Shown here one piece after another: positions 17,680 through 28,577 of a stretch of DNA of 64,000 nt. The notes beneath the pieces were generated by a model. The model saw only the letters and a program-made list of their open reading frames with translations. It searched no databases and was not told where the DNA came from. This stretch comes from CALDCK01 sp050618055. Its GTDB lineage: Bacteria > Myxococcota_A > UBA9160 > SMWR01. Each line of letters starts with the position of its first letter. Position 1 is the stretch's first letter. The position numbers were made by a program, and so were the translations under genes. The stretch lies in NCBI GenBank assembly GCA_050618055.1, contig JBNLVK010000172.1, positions 1 through 64,000 on the forward strand, written 5' to 3'.

Positions 17680-18468
17680 ATGACCTTCGAAGACGTCCGC
17701 TACGAGGTCCGCGACCACGTCGCCACCATCACCATCGACCGGCCGAAGGTGCACAACGCCTTCCGCGGGCGGACCTGCGAGGAGCTGGTCAGCGCCTTCC
17801 AGAAGGCGGGCTACGACCGCGACATCGGCGCCATCGTGCTGACCGGCGCCGGCGAGCGCGCCTTCTGCAGCGGCGGCGACCAGTCGGACCACGCCGAGGA
17901 CGGCAGGTACGCCGGCGGGCGCGGGGTGATCGGCATGCCCATCGACGAGGTCCACTCGGTGATCCGCGACGTGCCCAAGCCGGTGGTCGCCAAGGTGCGC
18001 GGCTACGCCATCGGCGGCGGCAACGTGCTGGCCACCATCTGCGACCTGACGCTGGCCGGCGAGAGCGCCGTGTTCGGCCAGGTGGGACCGCGCATGGGAT
18101 CGGTCGACCCGGGCTTCGGCACCGCCTACCTGGCCCGCGTGATCGGCGAGAAGAAGGCGCGGGAGATGTGGTTCCTGTGCCGCCGCTACAGCGCGGCGGA
18201 GGCGCTCGAGATGGGTCTGGTGAACGCGGTCGTGCCCGACGCCGAGCTCGACGCCGAGACCGACCGCTGGACGGCGGAGCTGGCCGCCCGCAGCCCCACC
18301 GCCATCGCACTGGCGAAGCGCAGCTTCAACGCCGACACCGAGGCCATCCGCGGCATCGGCTCGCTCGGCATGCAGGGCCTGGCCCTCTACTACGACACCG
18401 CCGAGTCGAAGGAGGGCGGCGACGCGCTGCGCGAGAAGCGGGAGCCCGACTTCCGCAAGTTCGCGTAG
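17680..18468 (+). CDS. badI: 2-ketocyclohexanecarboxyl-CoA hydrolase
   Basis: This 262-residue crotonase closely matches BadI of Rhodopseudomonas. Shared blocks include NAFRGRTCEEL, VRGYAIGGGNVLATICDLT, FGQVGPRMGSVDPGFGTAYL, VIGEKKAREMWFLCRRYS and the terminal EKREPDFRKFA. The enzyme opens the alicyclic ring by reverse Dieckmann hydrolysis to give pimelyl-CoA, which then enters beta-oxidation. It follows badH by 15 bases and precedes the TerB-like/dodecin gene, forming a three-gene rightward unit. Confidence 0.92.
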   Translation: MTFEDVRYEVRDHVATITIDRPKVHNAFRGRTCEELVSAFQKAGYDRDIGAIVLTGAGERAFCSGGDQSDHAEDGRYAGGRGVIGMPIDEVHSVIRDVPKPVVAKVRGYAIGGGNVLATICDLTLAGESAVFGQVGPRMGSVDPGFGTAYLARVIGEKKAREMWFLCRRYSAAEALEMGLVNAVVPDAELDAETDRWTAELAARSPTAIALAKRSFNADTEAIRGIGSLGMQGLALYYDTAESKEGGDALREKREPDFRKFA

Positions 18469-18507
18469 ACTGCGCGGGCCCGGGCCGGGAAGAAGGAGGA
18501 GGGACGC

Positions 18508-19239
18508 GTGGCGGAGCCGTTCGAGGATCGAAGCGAGGGCGTGCTGTCCAAGGTGATCGGGGGACGGCGCGGCTGCATGCAGGAGGTGGAGCGCCTGCTG
18601 GCGCGCGCAGACCGCGTGTCGGAGGTCGGCCAGGACCGGGTGGCCGAGGTGGCGTCGCGCCACAAGGTCGACTTCGGCAAGCGCATGCGCACCGGCCGCA
18701 CCCAGCTCTACCGCCGCTTCCTCGAGCACTGCCTGCGCGACGGCCACCTCTCGGAGGAGGAGAGCGAGGCCCTGGAGCACCTGCGCTCGCTGCTGCGGCT
18801 GGACGACGAGAGCGCGTCGCGCGTCCACGACGAGGTGTCGCGCTCGGTCTACGGCGAGGCCGTCGACGAGGTGCTCGAGGACCAGCAGCTCGACCCGGAG
18901 GAGCAGGAGTTCCTCGAGCGGCTGCGCGGCCGGCTGGACATCCCCGAACCGGTGGCCGACGCGCTGCTGAAGGAGGGCGTGCAGCGCGCGCGCCAGCGCT
19001 TCTTCTCGAAGGCGGCGGCGCGGTCCGGCGTGTTCCTCACCTCCCACGAGGCGCCGCTCCAGCTGGTCGGCGCCTCCGAGACGTCGATCGAGGCGGCGGT
19101 GAACGACGCCCTCGACCAGGCCTGCCGCGCCGTGCCGCGCCTGCACTGGATCGAGGTGGGCAAGATCCGCGGCGAGGTGGTGGAAGGCCGCGTGAAGGAG
19201 TGGCAGGTCGAGCTGAAGGCCTGGCTCGACCCGGAGTAG
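18508..19239 (+). CDS. TerB-like helical domain fused to a dodecin domain
   Basis: This is a 243-residue protein starting at GTG 18508 behind AGGAGGGA. Residues about 60-165 are acidic helices (DGHLSEEESEALEHLRSLLR, QQLDPEEQEFLERLR) resembling a TerB/EF-hand-like module. Residues about 184-243 match dodecin: LVGASETSIEAAVNDALDQA, then the flavin-stacking Trp (W214) in HWIEVGKIRGEV, then EWQVELKAWLD. Dodecins normally are free-standing proteins of about 70 residues that form flavin-binding dodecamers. A fused helical domain would decorate the shell. It follows badI by 39 bases. Confidence 0.75.
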   Translation: MAEPFEDRSEGVLSKVIGGRRGCMQEVERLLARADRVSEVGQDRVAEVASRHKVDFGKRMRTGRTQLYRRFLEHCLRDGHLSEEESEALEHLRSLLRLDDESASRVHDEVSRSVYGEAVDEVLEDQQLDPEEQEFLERLRGRLDIPEPVADALLKEGVQRARQRFFSKAAARSGVFLTSHEAPLQLVGASETSIEAAVNDALDQACRAVPRLHWIEVGKIRGEVVEGRVKEWQVELKAWLDPE

Positions 19240-19243
19240 CGCA

Positions 19244-19271
19244 GGGAATGTCTGCACATGCGGACACTCCC
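19244..19271. terminator. Imperfect palindrome between convergent genes, possible bidirectional terminator
   Basis: GGGAATGTCTGC, a short loop, and GCGGACACTCCC form a 12-position stem with one mismatch and one wobble. It lies between the dodecin-fusion stop and the stop of the convergent SDR. It has no long T-tract. One arm recurs at 43435-43446 directly after a stop codon, which suggests a dispersed repeat family. Confidence 0.5.
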
Positions 19272-20062
19272 TACAGCTCCGGCACCGGAATGCGGAAGGC
19301 CGGCGACTCGGCGCCGCCGTCCACCTCGAAGACCTTGCCGGTCACCCAGCTCGCCGCCGGCGACGCCAGGTAGAGGGCGCAGGCCGCCACGTCCTCGACC
19401 TCGCCGATGCGGCCCATGGGCGTGCCCTCCTCCATCTGGCGGCGGATCGCCTCGTTGGTGAGCACGCTGTCCAGCGCCGCCGTCGCCACGCCGCCCACGG
19501 CAATGGCGTTGACGCGCACCTTCGGCGCGAAGTCGGCCGCCAGCTCCTTCGTCATGAAGGCGAGGCCGGCCTTGGCCGTCCCGTAGGCGACGAAGCCGGT
19601 CTGGACCATGCCACCGGCGCGCGACGACACGTTCACCACGGCGCCGGCGCCGGCCGTGGCGACCATGCGCGGCACCGCCAGCTTCGTGGCCAGGAAGGCG
19701 GAGGTGAGGTTGAAGCGCAGCGCGTGCTCGAAGAAGCGCTCGCTGGTGTCGAGGGCCGGCCGCGGCGGCGTGCCGCCGGCGTTGTTCACCAGCACGTCGA
19801 TGCGCGAGAGATCCCGCTCGGCGCGCCCGACCAGCGCCTCGAGCTGCTCGGTCTCGGTCACGTCGCAGGGCTGGGCCACGGCGCGACCGCCCCGCTCGCG
19901 CACCGCCTCGGCGGTCTCCTCGATGTCGGACGCGGTGCGCGCCGCGCACACCACGTCGGCGCCGGCCTCGGCGAAGGCCAGGGCGATGCCGCGGCCGATG
20001 CCCTTGCCCGCACCGGTCACGATCGCCACGCGCCCGTCCAGCCGGAAGCGGTCGAGGATCAC
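19271..20062 (-). CDS. SDR family oxidoreductase
   Basis: This is a 263-residue classical SDR with TGAGKGIG, LVNNAGG, VVNVSSRAG and YGTAKAG. The Ala-Arg after the second strand (VCAARTASD) favours NADPH. C-terminal features (VTGKVFEVDGGAESPAFRIP) are common in acyl/steroid-type SDRs. The GTG start at 20062 overlaps the stop of the DapB-like gene by 4 bases (GTGA), so both act in one operon. The substrate is unknown. Confidence 0.9.
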   Translation of the reverse strand: MILDRFRLDGRVAIVTGAGKGIGRGIALAFAEAGADVVCAARTASDIEETAEAVRERGGRAVAQPCDVTETEQLEALVGRAERDLSRIDVLVNNAGGTPPRPALDTSERFFEHALRFNLTSAFLATKLAVPRMVATAGAGAVVNVSSRAGGMVQTGFVAYGTAKAGLAFMTKELAADFAPKVRVNAIAVGGVATAALDSVLTNEAIRRQMEEGTPMGRIGEVEDVAACALYLASPAASWVTGKVFEVDGGAESPAFRIPVPEL

Positions 20063-21114
20063 GCCAGCAGGTCCGGCGCGGCGCGGCCCGACACGAGCGG
20101 CAGGTCCAGGTAGGTGCGGATGCCCGGCTCGGCCCGGCACACCACCGGGATCGAGTTCACGCAGTGCATGGCCGTCGCGCAGATGCCCGGGTTGCGGTCG
20201 AGGTCGCGGCGGACGTCCGGCGGGTGCAGGCCGTGGAAGGTGACCGCCAGCGGCGGCTCGGCGTCGAAGGAGACCTCGAAGCGCTCCCCGCCGAGCTTCC
20301 AGGGCGGGTCCAGCGCGTGGTCGCCCATCAGCCAGTTCACGGCCGCCGTGATCACCGGCTCGCCCCGCACCGTGCCCTGCCAGCTGAAGCGCTGGGCCGC
20401 CACGGTTCCCTCGGGAATCACGCCCACCGGCGTGTCGATGTCGGCGGTCGCCACCGCCATCTCGTGGGTGGTCCGCTTCTCCGGGTCGAGGGCGAGGCCC
20501 AGGCCCGCCGCCAGCATGTCGATCGACTGCTTGAAGCCGTGGCCCAGCATGTCGAGCATGGAGCTCTGGCGCGCCTCCTCGAGCGACTTGCCGAACAGCA
20601 TCACCTCGCGGACCACGAACTCGGTGGCGTAGCTGCGGATGTCGGAGAACTCCTCGGCCCGCACGTGGCGGATGTTGCGGCACAGCGCCGACATCACCAG
20701 CGGGAAGCGCTCGGTGATGCCGCCCGGGTGGATGCCGGTGCCGTGGAGCGTGACCCCGCCCTTGCGGCAGGCCGCCTCCAGCTCGGCCACACCGGAGCTC
20801 GAGAACGGGTAGAACCAGCCCAGCGGCGAGACCACGTTCTTGCCCGATTCGAGGATGCGCGCCACCTCGCCCGGGTTGGCCATGATCGGGCTGTAGTGCA
20901 CGCAGTCGGCGTCCATCGCCAGCAGCTCGTCGACGTCGCGGGTGGCGGTGACGCCGACCTTCCCCAGCCCGCAGATCTCGCCCACGTCGCGGCCCGCCTT
21001 GGCGTCGCCGTGCACCCAGGCACCCACCAGCTCGAGCTCCGGGTGGGCGAGGATGCCCTCGACCGCCGCCCGTCCCACGTTGCCCGTCGCCCACTGGATC
21101 ACCCGGTACGTCAT
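20059..21114 (-). CDS. DapB-like NAD(P)-dependent dehydrogenase (2,4-diaminopentanoate dehydrogenase-type)
   Basis: This 351-residue Rossmann protein begins with IQWATGNVGRAAVEGIL, the nucleotide site of the dihydrodipicolinate-reductase-like superfamily. It continues with DCVHYSPIMANPGEVARILE and GTGIHPGGITERFPLV, hallmarks of proteins annotated as amine dehydrogenases or DapB homologues in actinobacteria and deltaproteobacteria. The true substrate is not known for this branch. It starts at ATG 21114 and is divergent from the SDR at 21170 across 55 bases. Confidence 0.82.
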   Translation of the reverse strand: MTYRVIQWATGNVGRAAVEGILAHPELELVGAWVHGDAKAGRDVGEICGLGKVGVTATRDVDELLAMDADCVHYSPIMANPGEVARILESGKNVVSPLGWFYPFSSSGVAELEAACRKGGVTLHGTGIHPGGITERFPLVMSALCRNIRHVRAEEFSDIRSYATEFVVREVMLFGKSLEEARQSSMLDMLGHGFKQSIDMLAAGLGLALDPEKRTTHEMAVATADIDTPVGVIPEGTVAAQRFSWQGTVRGEPVITAAVNWLMGDHALDPPWKLGGERFEVSFDAEPPLAVTFHGLHPPDVRRDLDRNPGICATAMHCVNSIPVVCRAEPGIRTYLDLPLVSGRAAPDLLA

Positions 21115-21169
21115 GCCTGCTCCCTTCGCGGGCATTGTGCCATGATCGTCGCCCGGACCCGGAGGAACC

Positions 21170-21919
21170 ATGGAGATCCGCGATCGCGTGGCGATCGTCA
21201 CAGGCGCCGCGTCGGGCATCGGGCGCGCCACGGCCCTGGCGCTGGCCGCGGCCGGCGCGCGCGGCGTGGCGCTGGCCGACGTGGAGGAGGCGCTGCTGGA
21301 CGAGGTGGCGGCGGAGGTCGAAGCGCTCGGCGCCGCCCCGCTTCCCGTCTACACCGACGTCCGCAACCCGAAGTCGCTGGAGAACCTCTTCGAGCGCACC
21401 GTCGCCGGGCTCGGGCCCTTCCGGATCCTGCACAACAACGCCGGCGTCACCACCGGCACGCCCACCTGGCCCGACCTCGCCAGCGAGCGCATCGAGGCGC
21501 TGATCGACGTGAACCTGAAGGGCGTGATCCTGGGCACGCACCAGGCGCTGCCCTTCCTGCGCGACGCCGGCGGCGGCGTGATCGTGCAGACCGCGTCGAT
21601 CGCCGGCCACGCGCCGCTGCCACCCGAGGCGGTCTACTGCGCCACCAAGGCGGGCGTCGAGATGTTCACCCGCTCCTGCGCCGCGCTGCACGAGAGCCAC
21701 GGCGTGCGCGTCGTGTGCGTGTGCCCGGGCGTGGTCGAGACGCCCATGCTGCGGAAGACCGGCGTCGACGGACGCATCGCCGACTACCTGAAGCCGGTCT
21801 ACGACGCCGTGCAGGTGCTGGCGCCGTCGGACGTGGCCGACGCGGTGCTGGAGCTCGTCCGTGACGACGAGGCGATCGCCCGGGTGGTCGACGTCCCCAA
21901 CCCGGCGCCCCCGGCCTAG
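21170..21919 (+). CDS. SDR family NAD(P)-dependent oxidoreductase
   Basis: This is a 249-residue SDR with TGAASGIG, LHNNAGV, QTASIAG and YCATKAG. VALADVEEALL after the second strand has Asp, suggesting NAD(H). The C-terminal GRIADYLKPVYDAVQVLAP region resembles 15-hydroxyprostaglandin dehydrogenase-like and terpenoid SDRs. Its TAG stop abuts the CTA (stop) of the SGNH gene, giving CTAGCTAG. The substrate is unknown. Confidence 0.9.
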   Translation: MEIRDRVAIVTGAASGIGRATALALAAAGARGVALADVEEALLDEVAAEVEALGAAPLPVYTDVRNPKSLENLFERTVAGLGPFRILHNNAGVTTGTPTWPDLASERIEALIDVNLKGVILGTHQALPFLRDAGGGVIVQTASIAGHAPLPPEAVYCATKAGVEMFTRSCAALHESHGVRVVCVCPGVVETPMLRKTGVDGRIADYLKPVYDAVQVLAPSDVADAVLELVRDDEAIARVVDVPNPAPPA

Positions 21920-23023
21920 CTAGTCGAGCAGGGCGGCCACCGGGCCGCGCATCCGCTCCGCCACCAGCGCGTGTCCGCGCGGCGCCATGTGGCCGTTGGT
22001 GTCGGGCGGGTAGATGGCCAGCGAGGTGCGGACCGCGTCGCGCAGCGGACCGGCCACGTCCACCACGAAGCCGCCGGCGGCCTCGATGCGCCGCACCAGC
22101 GCCGCGCTGTAGCGCGCCTCGCCGGCGACCAGGGCGTCGTAGGCCGCGTGGGGCTTCGCGCCGGCGGCGCGCAGCCGGAGCTCGAAGGCGCGCTCCTTGG
22201 TGGGAATGACCGTGAACAGCGGCTGCGGGCCGCCCTGCGCCGCGTCGGCCAGGATGCGCTCCGCCACCCGCGCCATCACCTCCCAGCCGGCCGCCACCGC
22301 CGGGTCGTCCAGGTTCGAGGCCAGGCGCAGCACCGGGGTGAAGGCCACGGTCTGGCCGTTGCGACCGCCGAAGCGCAGCGCCCACACCTCCTCGGGCGGG
22401 CTCGGCCAGGTCACCGGCGGCAGGTCGTCCACGCCGAGGGCGGCGTCGGGGCGCAGCGAGGCGAAGCGCTCGATGGAGTAGGCCGCGCTGAACGAGTCGC
22501 GGGGGTCGTTGCCGGCGTAGAAGGCGACCACCACCACCTCGGGCTCGAAGAAGGCGGCCGCCTCCCACATGGCCAGGTACTGCGCCGCCCCCCAGCCGCC
22601 GGTCGACATGTCGTAGACGCCGGCCGCGTCGCCCAACCGGCGCGAGAGCACGTGGGGCCAGGCGTCGTCGATGGGGACGGTGGTCCCGTAGGTCTGGCTG
22701 TCGCCGATGGTGACGACGCGCGAGCGGCTCGGCACCGCGTGGTTGCGGAAACCCAGCGCGTCGGTCGGCCCGAGCTGGCGGCGGTCCTCCAGGAAGGGAC
22801 GCGAGCGCACCACCAGGGTCGGGTCCGGCAGGATGGCCTCGCTCGACGCGCGGTCCTCGGGGCGGAAGACGTTCTCGTAGAAGGGCACGACGCGCTCGTC
22901 CGCCTGGACGATGCGCACCTCCGACGGCGAGCGCAGCAGACCGGGCGCCAGCCAGCGCACCGCCAGCAGTCCCAGCAGCAGGCTCAGCGCCGCCGACACC
23001 GCCAGCAGCAGCGCCTCCCTCAC
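21920..23023 (-). CDS. SGNH/GDSL-like hydrolase with N-terminal membrane anchor
   Basis: This 367-residue protein begins with one strong hydrophobic helix (LLLAVSAALSLLLGLLAVRWL). An SGNH fold follows with VVTIGDSQTYG (nucleophile Ser in block I), GGWGAAQY, FYAGNDPRD (Asn block) and a late PPDTNGHMAPRGH (Asp/His block). Proteins of this kind modify exopolysaccharide or lipid acyl groups outside the membrane. The GTG start at 23023 overlaps the upstream M48 reading frame by 4 bases (GTGA). Confidence 0.82.
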   Translation of the reverse strand: MREALLLAVSAALSLLLGLLAVRWLAPGLLRSPSEVRIVQADERVVPFYENVFRPEDRASSEAILPDPTLVVRSRPFLEDRRQLGPTDALGFRNHAVPSRSRVVTIGDSQTYGTTVPIDDAWPHVLSRRLGDAAGVYDMSTGGWGAAQYLAMWEAAAFFEPEVVVVAFYAGNDPRDSFSAAYSIERFASLRPDAALGVDDLPPVTWPSPPEEVWALRFGGRNGQTVAFTPVLRLASNLDDPAVAAGWEVMARVAERILADAAQGGPQPLFTVIPTKERAFELRLRAAGAKPHAAYDALVAGEARYSAALVRRIEAAGGFVVDVAGPLRDAVRTSLAIYPPDTNGHMAPRGHALVAERMRGPVAALLD

Positions 23024-23652
23024 GGAAGCGCCTGGCCGACCACGCGCTTGACGGGAACCCCGGCCGGGTAGCGGCCGCCCGGCTCGATCTGGTTCAGCAG
23101 CGACAGCTCCTCGGCCGACGCCGGCCCGGGATAGGCGCGGGCGAAGCCGTCGACGGTGTAGCTCCGGCCCGGCGTCACGATGTCGATGCGCCAGGGCTTC
23201 ACGTTCAGCACGGCGGAGCTGCGCTCGCGCTGCATGCTGCGCACCGACGCGCGCAGCGCCCCGTCGTAGCCGGCGAAGGCGCTCTCGGGCGCGAAGCCGA
23301 TGAGCCGGTAGACGTGATCCCCGTGGCGCACGAAGCTGGCGACGCCGCGCACCGTTCCCTGCTGGCCGGCCGCGGCGAAGTCGGCGGTCACCGCCTGGAG
23401 CCCGCCGAGCGTCTCGTTCTTCGGCGGCGTCGACTGCATGCCCTCGGCCGACAGGAAGGCGTCGGCCGCGGCCCGCGGCGCGTCCTCGGCGGCCCGCGAG
23501 AGCTGCACCAGCGCGTCCTTGTCCGGCGCGACCGCCCCCACGACGGCGCGCTGGTTCACCTGCTTCCAGTCCGGGGGCAGCGTCCAGCGGAAGGCCAGGT
23601 CGGGATGGTGGAAGACGTCGCCGCTGAAGAAGCCGTGGCGGGGATCCGGGCG
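23020..23652 (-). pseudogene. C-terminal part of M48 metalloprotease beyond an in-frame stop
   Basis: This segment continues the M48 frame without shift after the TAA at 23653-23655. It encodes the usual C-terminal domain of long M48 lipoproteins: PDPRHGFFSGDVFHHPDLAF, then GFAPESAFAGYDGALRASVR and the terminal LLNQIEPGGRYPAGVPVKRV. Family members have VDGMVYG before this point, so a Tyr codon (TAC/TAT) seems replaced by TAA. A GTG at 23557-23559 could allow reinitiation. The frame is intact for 211 codons and still overlaps the SGNH gene, so the change is recent or a sequencing error. Confidence 0.8.
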
Positions 23653-24471
23653 TTAGACCATGCCGTCGACCCGGCGCAGGTAGATGTCGCGGCCGACGGT
23701 GCCCCCGCCGCCGTCCGGCAGGCGCGCGATCTGCGCCTTCATCACCGCCTCGCGGTTGGCCGGCTTCGGGTGCGACGACAGCCACTCCGGAATGCCGTCG
23801 GCGCCCGCCTTCGCTCCGATCCGGTCGAGGGTGTGGAACACCTTCGGCATCTCGTTCGCGGCGTAGCCCTGGGCCGTCATGTAGCGGAAGCCCAGGTCGT
23901 CGGCCTGGCTCTCGTCGTCGCGGCTGTACTTGAGCAGCAGCACCTGGGCGGTGGCGCCGAGAAGCTGCTGGCTGAGCGCCTGGAGATTCGGAGTGAGGAA
24001 GACGGTGGGCAGCAGCACCAGGCTCACGCCGATCGCCTTGGTCTGCTGGGCCACGCTGTGGCGCGCCGTCACGTGGCCGATCTCGTGGCCCAGCACGCTG
24101 GCCAGCTGCGCCTCGTTGGCGAAGTGGGCGAGGATGCCGCGCGTCACGTAGATGAAGCCGCCGGGCACGGCGAAGGCGTTCACCAGCGGGTCGTCGACGA
24201 CGTGGAACTCCCAGGGCAGGTGCGGCCGCTCCGACGCCTTCGCCATGGGCATGCCGATCTCGGCCACGTAGCGCTCCAGGGCGGGATCGTCGTAGAGACC
24301 CATGCTCGCCGCGATCTGCGGCGCCGACTGCTGGCCGAGAGCGATCTCCTGCGCCTCGCTCATCAGCACGAACTGGGGCCGTCCGGTCACCGGGTTGGTG
24401 GCGCACGCCGCCAGGAAGCCCAGGAGCACCAGGCCGAGCAGGACGCGGGAATCGCGGAAATGGCTCTTCAT
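23653..24471 (-). CDS. M48 family zinc metalloprotease, catalytic part ending at a premature stop
   Basis: This is a 272-residue product as read. A lipobox (FLAAC) ends the signal peptide. The zinc motif HEIGH is at residues 129-133 and the third-ligand Glu is in SRDDESQADDLG. FAVPGGFIYVTRGILAHFAN and SSHPKPANREAV are typical of BepA/YfgC and LoiP-like outer-membrane quality-control proteases. The full frame to 23020 would be 483 residues plus an internal TAA at codon 273. The catalytic domain is complete, so a truncated enzyme might be active. It lies 29 bases after the response regulator. Confidence 0.88.
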   Translation of the reverse strand: MKSHFRDSRVLLGLVLLGFLAACATNPVTGRPQFVLMSEAQEIALGQQSAPQIAASMGLYDDPALERYVAEIGMPMAKASERPHLPWEFHVVDDPLVNAFAVPGGFIYVTRGILAHFANEAQLASVLGHEIGHVTARHSVAQQTKAIGVSLVLLPTVFLTPNLQALSQQLLGATAQVLLLKYSRDDESQADDLGFRYMTAQGYAANEMPKVFHTLDRIGAKAGADGIPEWLSSHPKPANREAVMKAQIARLPDGGGGTVGRDIYLRRVDGMV

Positions 24472-24500
24472 GGGAAGAGCATAGCGGCGGCCGCTGCGGC

Positions 24501-25880
<1,380 letters not shown>

Positions 25881-25893
25881 ACCCGCCTGTCAG

Positions 25894-25909
25894 AGCACGG
25901 AACGTGCCA
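25894..25909 (-). promoter_or_regulatory. Sigma-54-like element or dyad operator before the response regulator
   Basis: On the minus strand the sequence is TGGCACG-TTCC-GTGCT, matching the sigma-54 consensus TGGCACG-N4-TTGCW at all but one key base. The implied start site would lie only about 4 bases before the ATG at 25880, giving an almost leaderless message. The same bases form a dyad (GCACG-TTC-CGTGC), so it may instead be an operator. Confidence 0.4.
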
Positions 25910-26000
25910 GTGCGTGGCGATCCCTGCGCGCCCGCGATGCACTTCGTGGGGCCAAATGGTACAAAATGCCCCAGGGGCCGGGGCCGTCTGCCCCCAGCGG

Positions 26001-27245
<1,245 letters not shown>

Positions 27246-27290
27246 GCTGACAACGTCCGCCCCGGCCGCCCGGATGTCAAGGAAGGAGGA

Positions 27291-28007
27291 TCAGAGCAGG
27301 TCGCGGAGGCGCTTGTAGCCCGTTCCGATCTCCTCGATCAGCAGCCGGGCCGCCTCCGCGATGTCCTGGACCGGCTCCTCGGCGCGCTTGGCCAACGCCT
27401 TCGCGTGTCCCTCCACCTCGGCGAAGCGCCCCTCCAGGTTCTCCCACAGCTCCAGGGCCTCGGCCTTGCCCAGGTGGATCTGTACGCGCAGCTCGTCGCG
27501 GATCCGGCGCAGGTCGCTCAGCTCCTCGTCGAACTCGCCCTTCACGTCCTTGACGTCCATCACTTCCTCCTCGTCGGCGTCGGCTTCGTCGGAATCGACG
27601 ATGGCCGCGCGTAGTAGATCGGTTTCGGTCAGCAGTCCCAGGAACACCCCGCGTTCGTCGACCACCGGCAGGCAGCCGATCTTGCGGCGCAGCATGCGGC
27701 GCCCGGCGTCCACGCCCGAGTCGTCGGGGCTCGCCGTGTCGACGTCCAGGCTCATCACCTCCTTCACCTCGACGGAGCGCAGGAAGGCGCGGCGCTGCTC
27801 CGGCTCGAACTCGAGCGCGCGCGACAGCGACGCGGCCAGCAGGTCGTGGCTCGACAGGATCCCGACGAGCTGCTCGCCCTGGACCACCGGCAGGTGCCGG
27901 ATGCGCCCCAGGCGCATGATGTCGTCGGCCAGGTCCAGGCTCTCGTCCTGGCGGAGCGTCACGACGTCGCGATGCATGAGCTCCGAAACGGTCCGATCCA
28001 GTGACAT
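27291..28007 (-). CDS. CBS-pair domain protein with acidic C-terminal helical tail
   Basis: This 238-residue protein has two CBS motifs: VSELMHRDVVTLRQDESLDL with IRHLPVVQGEQLVGILSSHD, and VKEVMSLDVDTASPDD with IGCLPVVDERGVFLGLLTETD. They form one Bateman module for adenine nucleotides. After an acidic linker comes a coiled helix of about 80 residues. ATG 28007 follows GGAGGT. The gene probably opens the transcript containing the globin kinase and response regulator, so an energy-state input is possible. A sigma-54-like promoter lies at 28046-28061. Confidence 0.9.
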   Translation of the reverse strand: MSLDRTVSELMHRDVVTLRQDESLDLADDIMRLGRIRHLPVVQGEQLVGILSSHDLLAASLSRALEFEPEQRRAFLRSVEVKEVMSLDVDTASPDDSGVDAGRRMLRRKIGCLPVVDERGVFLGLLTETDLLRAAIVDSDEADADEEEVMDVKDVKGEFDEELSDLRRIRDELRVQIHLGKAEALELWENLEGRFAEVEGHAKALAKRAEEPVQDIAEAARLLIEEIGTGYKRLRDLL

Positions 28008-28034
28008 GGCTACCTCCGGTTCTTGCGGTGTCCG

Positions 28035-28050
28035 GTGCAATGCTTTGCAC
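28035..28050. promoter_or_regulatory. Perfect dyad in CBS/hemerythrin divergent promoter
   Basis: GTGCAA-TGCT-TTGCAC is a perfect 6-base inverted repeat in the 117-base gap between the CBS gene (left) and a hemerythrin gene (right). It overlaps the minus-strand sigma-54-like element by a few bases, so it could be a control site for one or both genes. Confidence 0.4.
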
Positions 28051-28061
28051 GCGGGGTGCCA
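28046..28061 (-). promoter_or_regulatory. Sigma-54-like promoter for CBS-kinase-regulator operon
   Basis: On the minus strand the sequence is TGGCACC-CCGC-GTGCA. The GG and GC pairs have the exact spacing of -24/-12 promoters, with two deviations from TGGCACG-N4-TTGCA. The implied start near 28035 leaves a leader of about 28 bases carrying GGAGGT before ATG 28007. This fits the NtrC-type activator encoded in the same operon. Confidence 0.5.
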
Positions 28062-28124
28062 AGACAAGGGGCCGATCGAGGATTGCCGGGGCTGGGATAC
28101 CATGGTGACACGGAGGGAGCCCCC

Positions 28125-28577
28125 ATGGAGCCCAGCGAAGTCCGGCAGAAGGTCCTGAACGACCACCAGGGCCTGAGAGGCCGCCTCGAGGGTGTGGAGC
28201 GCCTCGCCCGCGGGGTGGCCGAGGGCGAGAGCGCGCAGGTGGAAGAGCTGCGTCGCGAGGCGACGGAGCTGCTCCGGGTGCTCACCGCCCACATGTCCTG
28301 GGAGGACAGCTACCTGGGTCCGGCGCTGCGCGAGGCCGACGCCTGGGGACCCGAACGGGTGGCGCGCTTCGACCAGGACCACGTCCAGCAGCGCCGCGAG
28401 ATCGAGGAGCTGCTGGAAAGACTGTCGGATGGGCGACAGCCCGCCTCGCCCCTGGCGCGCCGGGTGCTCGAGTGGATCCGCGACCTCTACGCCGACATGC
28501 GCGAAGAGGAGGCGGCCTTCCTGGATCCGAACGTGCTGCGCGACGACGTGGTGGGGATCGACGTCGAGACCGGCTAG
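28125..28577 (+). CDS. Hemerythrin-like HHE domain protein
   Basis: This 150-residue four-helix protein has metal-ligand-like residues in order: HQGLRGRLEGVERL, LTAHMSWEDSYLGPAL, DQDHVQQRREIEELL and MREEEAAFLDP. The His at the last helix is replaced by acidic residues, so the site is a partial hemerythrin type and might bind a diiron centre poorly. The ATG at 28125 follows GGAGGG by 7 bases. It is convergent with a second hemerythrin (shared CTAG) and divergent from the CBS gene. Confidence 0.78.
   Translation: MEPSEVRQKVLNDHQGLRGRLEGVERLARGVAEGESAQVEELRREATELLRVLTAHMSWEDSYLGPALREADAWGPERVARFDQDHVQQRREIEELLERLSDGRQPASPLARRVLEWIRDLYADMREEEAAFLDPNVLRDDVVGIDVETG

Noticed and set aside
28034..28048. 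Plus-strand sigma-54-like element before the first hemerythrin gene
   Set aside because: The GG and GC pairs are 11 bases apart instead of the required 10.
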